From Rotaria sp. Silwood1 (lineage: Eukaryota; Rotifera; Eurotatoria; Philodinida; Philodinidae), in assembly GCA_905250075.1 (NCBI GenBank), contig CAJNOP010000142.1:248001-312000 (forward strand): a DNA stretch of 64,000 nucleotides, given 5' to 3'. How positions within the stretch are numbered: the first letter of the stretch is position 1; the number at the start of each line of letters is the position of its first letter. The notes under the pieces are model-generated. The model worked only from the letters and a program-made list of their open reading frames with translations, had not been told where the DNA came from and did no database searches. This document shows positions 59,137-64,000 of the stretch, in pieces. A program made the position numbers and the translations under genes.

Positions 59137-62100
59137 TGCGTGAAGTATGCTTCACAGGTTTTCTTTTTATTTTCAACTAACGCGATGTCACTGTTGGAAG
59201 CAATTTGCAAGAAGGAGTTGTTCTTGTCGGAAATTGCCATGAATATTTGGTCATGTCAGTTTCCTACTTTAGAGCAGGAATAAAATTATTGGAAGGTAAA
59301 ATCAATTTGCTGTTGAGTATCCTTGTCATTCGAGGATCGAACGGAAACTTTTCGATCAGGCAGAGTTTCGCAACAGTGACGACAGATCAGAAGGAGAACA
59401 TATTTAGACTACGAGTGGAAATTAGAAATTAGAATTCGGAAAGGAGCGATGAGTAGTAGATTGAAACAAGAGTTATATAGACAAACACAAAATAGGTGAA
59501 CACCATCTAGAAACTCAAAGGTAAGAAGTAGCAATTCTCCAACTAGTGGTTCGAAATTGATGTCTTCTTACTTCCAAAATGCCTAAGTTACTGCCTTATT
59601 CATTTCGTGGAGCGACATGACAATGCTAATTACAAGAATAATCCTATTATCCACTTCATGTTTGCTTACCTTGATTAGATCATTAAAGTCTTGTTACAAA
59701 TCGAGTTCTGTTTTCTAATCCAAATATCTCTTTATGGTCTGCGATAATCTGAATTCGCAATTCTATTCTTCTGATTGCATGAAGGCAAATAGAACACGAG
59801 ATGAAGGTTATTGAGAACTAAGCCTTCTCTGTCTCTGACGTTTCTACGGACGATATTTCTCATGTCTCAGATATTGGTGCATACAGCTTCCTCGCGCCTC
59901 AACCATAAATCTGAGGTTTGTCGACGTCACACACCTCCTCACTTTTAGTATTGAGTTACGTCTCTGCCTGATTGATCTACACTTTAGGCGTCTTTCAATG
60001 AATAACTACTTTAAGCTGTCGTTAGTATATGCATTCATCTATGAAATCATGCAACTATCCAATTTGTCCCTAGGAAATAATTTCACTAAATATCTAAATA
60101 TTTCAGCGCTTAGATCTGCATCTTCTATTGAATCTTGTAAAAAAAAGGACTGCCGGTAACCACATCACCAGATGAGAAAAGATAATTGCGGTCAACAGTA
60201 AGATTTTATCTATACTATAGTTCTTTTCTCCCATAATAACATCAAAGAAATAGGTATGGTCGCATTTTCATTTATGTGACTCGATGGTAGTAAGACACCG
60301 TTTGAATTCTGATATTAAAGCAAACAATCACTTGTGTTAGATGAGCCATAATGATGAAGGGCGGTTAAGCCACGAAATGAATTCAGCGGAAGCCTGTAGG
60401 TAATGAACAGTTCAATTCGACCGTATCCAGCAGTGGATGATGTAGCGCTAGCACCTTTTAGCATTAACGTGGCGGTAAACCGCATTGGTCGTTGACTCAC
60501 AATTAGGTGCCCTTTCTAGTCTCATGATAAAATATATACCCACTATCAGAATGTGCTGTATTGTAATATCGTGTAGGGATCATATTTTTCTCGTTTCTCT
60601 TCTGCTCGCAACGTGTTGTTAACTTCCATACACTTTGTAGTATATAGATCTAACAGCGCCAATAGCGATAGTTTTCCTACGACTTGCTTGATTGTTTGGT
60701 TTTAAAGAGACCACATTTCTTGAGGACGATTTCATTATTTATTAGCCTTTTCCTCTCTCCTTTCTATCATTTTTCCAAAGCGATCGAATGTTTTCATGCT
60801 GACCTGGTGCTTACTATATTGCTCATGTGCTATTGATTTAAGTCATTGAACTGATAGGTAGTAAGAGGCAAAGAGTTTCATTTTGATTGCTTCACTATTC
60901 TTAACGCTTTCTCTTGACATGTGGCTGGTGTTTCTCGCTAAGCATTTGCTTGCTGGTTGTTAGGCAGCATCTTTATAAAAAAAAAGAGAAGCCCTGAGAA
61001 TAGATACAATGCTGTTTTTCTTATATGAAATTAATATTTCACCATATTCTTGTCCTTCGACTGTTTCTCGAACATGTTTTTATATTTTTATCTTTCTAAG
61101 AATTAACTGACTAATGGTTTATGCACATGAAAAAGATTAGAAGTAATTGATTATACATTTTTATCAACTGTTCCTAGATGAAACAATTAGCAGCCTAGTT
61201 CATCTTGGCAGGTGCCTGAAAGTCAGGTCAGGATGTAAATATATGGTCTGTTTAGCAGCTCTGCTTTGTAAAAACTATTTTTTCAGTACAGCAGATATGA
61301 TGTAATCAGGCAAAAAAAGAGTGAATCGTAATAAAATGCACGCACTACACGATGATGTAAACTAAGTGTTTCATGTATGTAATCTAGGTTCAGTAGCACC
61401 AACTTTCCAAACCACCTAATCATAAAACTTACATTCTTGGATATTCACAAACTAACATTCAATTTTCTCTTCGCTTTTCTGTCTTATTATGTCTGATGCT
61501 TCAACATCATGTATGGCACAGCCATAAACATTTCTTTTTTTGTCACACGCTATCATATTCGTTTTTTCATTCTAAATTAAAAGCTGGCAAATGTTTCTCT
61601 CCGACTTTAGATTGTTGTTACTCTTATTTGCGGAAAATCTTCTTAGGTATCGACACAGAAAAACATTTCGAAGACGGTAGAAATGGTTGTTAAAATTTCA
61701 CTATTAAAATAGATGCGACATAAAAAATGATGCCATCCGTAATTTGTTAGTATCTCTGCGAGTTCTCATCACAGAGACTTGAGTCTAGTCTCACAAGATT
61801 CTATATTCAACTCTTTACAGAATCATATGAAAAGATTATGTGCAACTCTTACTCGTGAGATTATAGCCGGTTGGCACTGATATGGGACAGAAGGAGCCAC
61901 TTTCTAATGCGTGTTTTTAGCAGATTAATAATATCTGAGCATCTGTAAAATCTGATGGAAGGCGTCTCCAATTTTTTTTCGACATTTTCCAGCCTGTTCT
62001 TTCTTAGCGCAGTCGAAACAGTTCAGTAAGATAAGATAGTGAGATTCTAGGGAAAGACTTCCATGAAAACAGAGTATTAACCATGAATCGTTTCTTCCTA

Positions 62101-62819
62101 ATACCACATGAATTGGAAAAGAAGACTTTATGGAAGTTGGGCCGGTTTAGACGAATTGAGTAAACAGTTTGCTTTACCTTGATGAAATAATCACAACGAA
62201 TAGTTATATTTTAAACTAGTTATGCATTTTCTACAAAGAATCTCATGAAAAGATTGTTCAAAACATAAAATGAAAAAACTTGATCAGGCTCCGATCTCAA
62301 AAACTTGCAATGAAAAACTTTTGAACTATTTTTCCACTGAGACACCACTGCAAATGATACCAAATGGCGTATTCTGCCTTTCTCTTGGCGGCTCACGCAT
62401 ATCGAAAAAATGAACAAAAGCGTTGGTTGTAAGGTGGTCCATATTCGCGCATAGCAGCACTGGTCATCTTTGTTCCCATAATTCCATGTTGCACACACTC
62501 TCTTCATATGACTTTTTAGAGAATAAAATATGGCATCTTTTGAGCTTAGACTCAATTCTCGTTGATGGAAGTTCACCGAGATATTAATGAAACACTGAAG
62601 ATGTCATTCTTCATGTCACGTCCGTGATATTGCATGCTAGTAGAATATTCGAACACAAACGAACTACTTTGCTTGAGAATAGCTATTTGTCGGATAAACC
62701 TGACTAGTGCTCTTGAAAATTTTACAATTTGATTTATTTCATATTTCGAGAGAAGAATACAACCTTGAACTTGCTCAGTGGTTGGATCACCATAGGTAAC
62801 GGCAGACTTAGAAACGGTC
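59137..62819. other. Gene-poor stretch, no recognised gene
   Basis: Short frames only (59205-59432 on +; 60315-60500, 62220-62576 and 62573-62833 on -). None shows a known motif. Base composition is more mixed than at the left end. The two minus frames at 62.2-62.8 kb are head-to-tail and could be pieces of one decayed gene. Confidence 0.4.
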
Positions 62820-63034
62820 ATGGAAACTATCAAGAAGGTCTATTTATACGATCAAACAACCAAGGAACGCTATCGTCTTAATGGTGATATCGACATTGGC
62901 CGAAAGCCTGCAAAAGAATCACTATCACACGATTTTACTGAACACATTATTTATGATCCATCAGAATTGCCACCAAAAGTCGATCTTCGTCCATGGATGA
63001 CGAAAGTCGAGTTTCAATCGGATATTAATAGCTG
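62820..63034 (+). CDS. Papain-like (C1A) cysteine protease, first exon only
   Basis: 71 codons plus two bases, from ATG to a donor TG|GTGAGT. The end of the exon reads LPPKVDLRPWMTKVEFQSDI followed by NS and TG. This is the N-terminal edge of the C1A catalytic domain, with the oxyanion Gln in FQS and the split codon expected to become the catalytic Cys. No signal peptide is seen, as in some prokaryote-like C1A proteins. The next kilobase has no exon with the usual sequence after the Cys. Either a long intron runs past the window, or this is a truncated copy. Confidence 0.55.
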
Positions 63035-64000
63035 GTGAGTGATGTTTCGTACGATAGTATGACAGACACATGTGTTACCTTCCGATGCGGTGTCTATTGG
63101 AATAAAAATAATAGGTTCATTGTGCAGAATAAGACCATTTATATTTCCTGTTTTTTCCATTCAGCTTCCATCGTAAACACTTTTACATAGTTTCAAAATA
63201 TTCTCGATTCAATTCTGTAGAAAATTGTAAAATAACATCTGATAGAAACTTCTTTTATGTGTCAATGCGAACAAAAAATATTTCATTGTTATGCATTCAT
63301 CCAGATTCTACGGTTACCAAAAGAGTTCTTTTGCATTTTTTATTGAGAATTTTGCCTATGCAACAGGTATGGGTGATAAGAAGGCTAACACTCCACATCC
63401 ACACCCTGAGATTGTACGGAAGGCTTTGGTTCTTATATTTCATGCATTTTTTTAACAGACATGAAAGTTTCCTAAAAATGAGAGGAAGCTTCACTTGTTG
63501 TGACGAGTATGACTGAAAGTAATATAGATAAAAAAGCTGAGTGATCTATACCTTTGCGTAGAAGACTAGTACAAAGCTCGAAAGACTCTCCTACACTAGG
63601 ATATCGTTTTACAGTTTCATATAGAACCGAGCAGGTTTACCAAATCGAAATTTTAGAAATCAGAAGCTTTCCATCAAAAATCAATATTTGATCAGGAGAT
63701 TTTTCTAAAAAAACAGGAGACAAATCGACCGGATCCATGGTTTCGGTTACCACAAAAGTTAGAAAAAGATCGGTCAGAAGAATGCTGAAAACTACAGAGC
63801 TGAACGATTTGATGGTTTTTTGAAATGTTTCTTTCTTTGAATTCAGAACGATTTTTGCTTAAAAAAACGGTGATTCTTTGATCGGTAATGATCAAAACAT
63901 ACCCTAATCATAACTGCATCAAGTGAATGTGAATGATATCAGATTTCTGGTGCTCTATCTACTATACTAGGATAGTCATCGAAAAGAGCTCAAGATTTAT
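63035..64000. other. Downstream stretch without exon match, small telomere-like tract
   Basis: No frame continues the protease. A reduced hairpin at 63366-63410 has GTATGGGTG, the spacer AAGAAGGCTAACACTCC and CCACACCCTGAG; the spacer matches that of 16836-16928 closely. Confidence 0.5.

Overview
The window looks like nuclear DNA of a bdelloid rotifer. I infer this from its AT-rich, gene-poor sequence, from introns as short as 51-83 bp, and from a gene content that I know from bdelloid genomes: ADP-ribosyltransferase/TPR proteins, F-box proteins with divergent repeat regions, FMRFamide-type receptors and expanded nuclear receptors. It also carries many interstitial copies of a TGTGGG-like hexamer, which I recall as the bdelloid telomere repeat. 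No species is assigned.

Layout. 1-13 kb: an HR96/DAF-12-type nuclear receptor (3.1-5.2 kb, four exons), a foldback element with an assembly gap (6.3-6.8 kb), a seven-helix receptor (7.3-8.3 kb, minus strand) and an intact ART-TPR gene (11.0-12.6 kb). 13-29 kb: a foldback element whose arms are tandem repeats (14.6-15.8 kb), a B-box/coiled-coil reading frame cut by TGA (18.3-18.8 kb), and a 1030-residue protein with two ART modules plus TPRs (20.9-24.3 kb, minus strand, one intron). 29-43 kb: a frameshifted F-box gene (29.2-31.0 kb), a ubiquitin-like frame lacking ATG (35.0 kb), a decayed piggyBac transposase (36.3-37.3 kb), two further F-box remnants, a 0.72-kb palindrome, and a Tc1/mariner element carrying a nested 0.83-kb palindrome. 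44-64 kb: a small secreted Cys-rich protein, three hammerhead-ribozyme motifs within 1.1 kb, a membrane-anchored ricin-B lectin gene with a 100-N gap in an exon, a hAT-like fragment between two telomere-like palindromes, a probable CLIC-like channel fragment, another palindrome, and the first exon of a papain-like protease.

Two patterns tie the window together. First, a family of G-rich/C-rich palindromes, (TGTGGG)n - short spacer - (CCCACA)n, occurs more than a dozen times, always in the head-to-head order of a telomere fusion. Several abut truncated transposons. Second, three hammerhead motifs with minimal stem III, the type known from Penelope-like retroelements, sit among these tracts; one is followed within 4 bases by C-strand repeats. 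Together they suggest a decayed telomere-associated retroelement neighbourhood. No reverse transcriptase frame is visible here, so that link is inference.

The genes do not form an operon or pathway. Most are members of large bdelloid families, many in decay. Exon boundaries were placed by eye from splice consensus and phase.
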